Part shown: piece after piece, positions 4,881 through 5,804 of the stretch
Layout of the letters: each line of letters starts with the position of its first letter
Position numbering within the stretch: position 1 is the stretch's first letter
Program-made: the position numbers and the translations under genes
Notes under the pieces: model-generated
Told to the model about the DNA's origin: nothing
The model's input: the letters and a program-made list of their open reading frames with translations, nothing else
The model's database searches: none
Assembly (NCBI GenBank): GCA_964512045.1
Contig: CAZEJK010000315.1
Location: forward strand, 1-5,804
DNA from: CAZEJK01 sp964512045
GTDB lineage: Bacteria; Acidobacteriota; Thermoanaerobaculia; Thermoanaerobaculales; Sulfomarinibacteraceae
DNA length: 5,804 bases
Reading direction: 5' to 3'

Positions 4881-5192
4881 ATGGCGAGCGTGACCATCTC
4901 CACACGTCTGGATCCAGAGGAGGTGAAGCTCCTCGAGTCGCTCGCGGAGCTCTCCGGGCTGGACCGCTCGACGCTCGTGAAGAGCCTGCTGAGACGAGGC
5001 ATGCAGGAGCTTCGCATGGACCATGCTGTGGAAGCGCTGCGGAAGGAGAAGGTGACGCTTTCGCGAGCCGCCGAGCTGGCTGGGTTGAGCACGTGGGACT
5101 TCATCGCATCCATGGAGAGCAGGGGTCTGGAGCTTCACTACGGGGTCGCCGAGCTGGACGAGGACCTGGCTGCCCTGGCACGCGAACCATGA
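4881..5192 (+). CDS. UPF0175-family antitoxin with RHH N-terminus
   Basis: 103 residues. The N-terminus (VTISTRLDPEEVKLLESLAE, then GLDRSTLVKSLLRRGM) is a ribbon-helix-helix DNA-binding unit: one beta strand (residues 4-10) and two helices (12-25, 28-44). Residues about 57-82, KVTLSRAAELAGLSTWDF and IASMESRG, form the UPF0175 helix-turn-helix-like core. The acidic tail (AELDEDLAAL) probably wraps the toxin. It neutralises the downstream PIN nuclease and, as dimers, should bind the palindrome that ends at its start codon. The ATG at 4881 is certain because the RHH strand begins at residue 4, and there is no Shine-Dalgarno. The stop overlaps the toxin start as ATGA, so the two are translationally coupled, with the antitoxin made first. 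Confidence 0.9.
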   Translation: MASVTISTRLDPEEVKLLESLAELSGLDRSTLVKSLLRRGMQELRMDHAVEALRKEKVTLSRAAELAGLSTWDFIASMESRGLELHYGVAELDEDLAALAREP

Positions 5193-5677
5193 GGACCGTG
5201 GTCTGCGACGCCAGTCCCTTGATCTTCCTGGCAAAGCTGGATCGGCTTGCGCTGATCTCGGCGACCTTGGGCGAGGGCGTCGTTGTTCTGCAGTGCATCG
5301 TTGACGAGGTCGTGTCCGATAGCGCCGGACCACAGGAGAGGGCACGCCTGATCGAGCTCCTCGAGCAGGTGCAGATCGTGGATTTCGAGGCCTCTTGGGC
5401 TCCTTCGCGGTTCCTGAGCCGGAGCGATCAGTCGGTTCTTGCCTGGACCGTCGAGAACCGTGCCGACTGGCTGGTGACGGACGAACGGATGTTGCGGCGT
5501 ATCGCGGTTGCCGAGGGAGTCCGGGTCGTCGGTTTTCTGGGACTGCTGATCGTCGCTGCTCAGCGAGGCAGTCTGTCTCGATTCGAGGCCAGGCTCGCCC
5601 TCGATGACGCCGTGTCGCAGCATGGTTGCCGGATCTCGATCGAGCTCTATCGACGACTGCTCGCCGAGCTGGAGTGA
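5189..5677 (+). CDS. PIN-domain toxin, DUF3368/VapC-like ribonuclease
   Basis: 162 residues, the usual length for PIN toxins paired with UPF0175 antitoxins. The four acidic residues expected to hold Mg or Mn are all present: Asp7 in VVCDASPLIFLAKL, Glu40 in CIVDEVV, Asp80 in FLSRSDQSVLAW and Asp98 in ADWLVTDERML. The C-terminal block GVRVVGFLGLLIVAAQRGSL is the typical DUF3368 closing strand and helix. Such toxins cleave RNA (tRNA, rRNA or mRNA) in the cytoplasm when the antitoxin is degraded; the target here is unknown. The ATG overlaps the antitoxin stop by 4 nt (ATGA at 5189-5192), a tight operon. No terminator is obvious in the 127 nt after the stop. The remnant at 3727-3867 is a homologous but shorter toxin, so this is the functional copy. 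Confidence 0.92.
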   Translation: MRTVVCDASPLIFLAKLDRLALISATLGEGVVVLQCIVDEVVSDSAGPQERARLIELLEQVQIVDFEASWAPSRFLSRSDQSVLAWTVENRADWLVTDERMLRRIAVAEGVRVVGFLGLLIVAAQRGSLSRFEARLALDDAVSQHGCRISIELYRRLLAELE

Positions 5678-5705
5678 AGGAGTCGACCGGCGCCACGTAC
5701 ACGCC

Positions 5706-5725
5706 TCCCCAACCATCCCCAACCA
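5706..5725. repeat. Short tandem repeat TCCCCAACCA x2
   Basis: Two perfect 10-bp copies (5706-5715, 5716-5725) followed by a run of C. It sits between the toxin stop and repeat copy C and has no coding content. Confidence 0.6.
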
Positions 5726-5729
5726 CCCC

Positions 5730-5804
5730 CGCCGTCATCTCGACCGTGTCGACCGAGCCTTCCTGTCCACCGGTTCTCCGTGGTGCTTTCACCTCGTTCG
5801 ACCC
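5730..5804 (+). repeat. Intergenic hairpin repeat, copy C (left end, cut by window)
   Basis: CGCCGTCATCTCGACCG (5730-5746) is identical to 1211-1227 of copy A in the same orientation. It is followed by a second TCGACCGAGC (5750-5759), as if the start had been partly duplicated. The conserved right end, GTGGAGAGATC, is not reached before the window stops, so the copy is incomplete or continues outside. Confidence 0.5.

Noticed and set aside
5706..5730. Possible CRISPR or telomere-like array
   Set aside because: Only two 10-bp units without spacers.
4686..5792. 368-codon minus-strand frame opposite the intact TA operon
   Set aside because: Arg/Ser/Pro-rich low-complexity translation and fully antisense to two clear genes; a GC-rich shadow.

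Overview
The window is high-GC bacterial chromosomal DNA, with GC-rich third codon positions and genes on both strands. A lipoprotein with a clear lipobox (Cys followed by Ser) hints at a diderm. The gene content (multi-domain rhodanese, DUF6901-like protein, Prx6-type peroxiredoxin, two UPF0175/PIN modules) and the palindromic intergenic repeats would suit a poorly characterised soil or aquatic lineage such as Acidobacteriota or Gemmatimonadota. That placement is a guess; nothing here fixes the phylum.

Layout. (1) 1-1123, plus strand: a multi-domain rhodanese whose 5' end is broken. Homology runs upstream of the only usable start codon to an in-frame TAG at 41-43, beyond which the DNA is less GC-rich and no longer rhodanese-like. 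(2) 1124-1474: a convergent intergenic gap holding one copy (A) of a hairpin-forming repeat and a stem-loop behind the next gene. (3) 1475-3529, minus strand, read from high to low coordinates: a Prx6-type peroxiredoxin, a strong hairpin, a small lipoprotein, then a DUF6901-like cysteine-containing protein only 7 nt further on. The last two look like one transcript. (4) 3727-4120, minus strand: an old toxin-antitoxin locus with an intact UPF0175 antitoxin overlapping the first 46 codons of a PIN toxin that then stops. (5) 4121-4880: about 760 nt with no convincing gene but dense in secondary structure: a leader hairpin, a half copy (B) of the intergenic repeat, a 53-bp-arm inverted repeat with an extra matching 10-mer, and two GTAG-headed REP-like hairpins facing away from each other. 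(6) 4881-5677, plus strand: an intact two-gene toxin-antitoxin operon (RHH/UPF0175 antitoxin plus DUF3368-type PIN toxin) driven by a promoter whose -10 region is embedded in a perfect 7-bp-arm palindrome abutting the start codon, so the antitoxin is probably leaderless and autorepressed. (7) 5678-5804: a small tandem repeat and the start of a third repeat copy (C), cut by the window edge.

How it fits together. The peroxiredoxin and rhodanese are both thiol/sulfur chemistry proteins, but they lie on opposite strands with a gap between them, so a joint pathway is not shown. The right half is an accessory region: a decayed and a live TA locus of the same broad type, transcribed divergently, separated and flanked by mobile-looking intergenic repeats. 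The points most worth checking are the repeat-rich block 4154-4730, the leaderless autoregulated TA promoter, and the truncated PIN toxin. No CRISPR array, tRNA, rRNA or intact transposase was seen.
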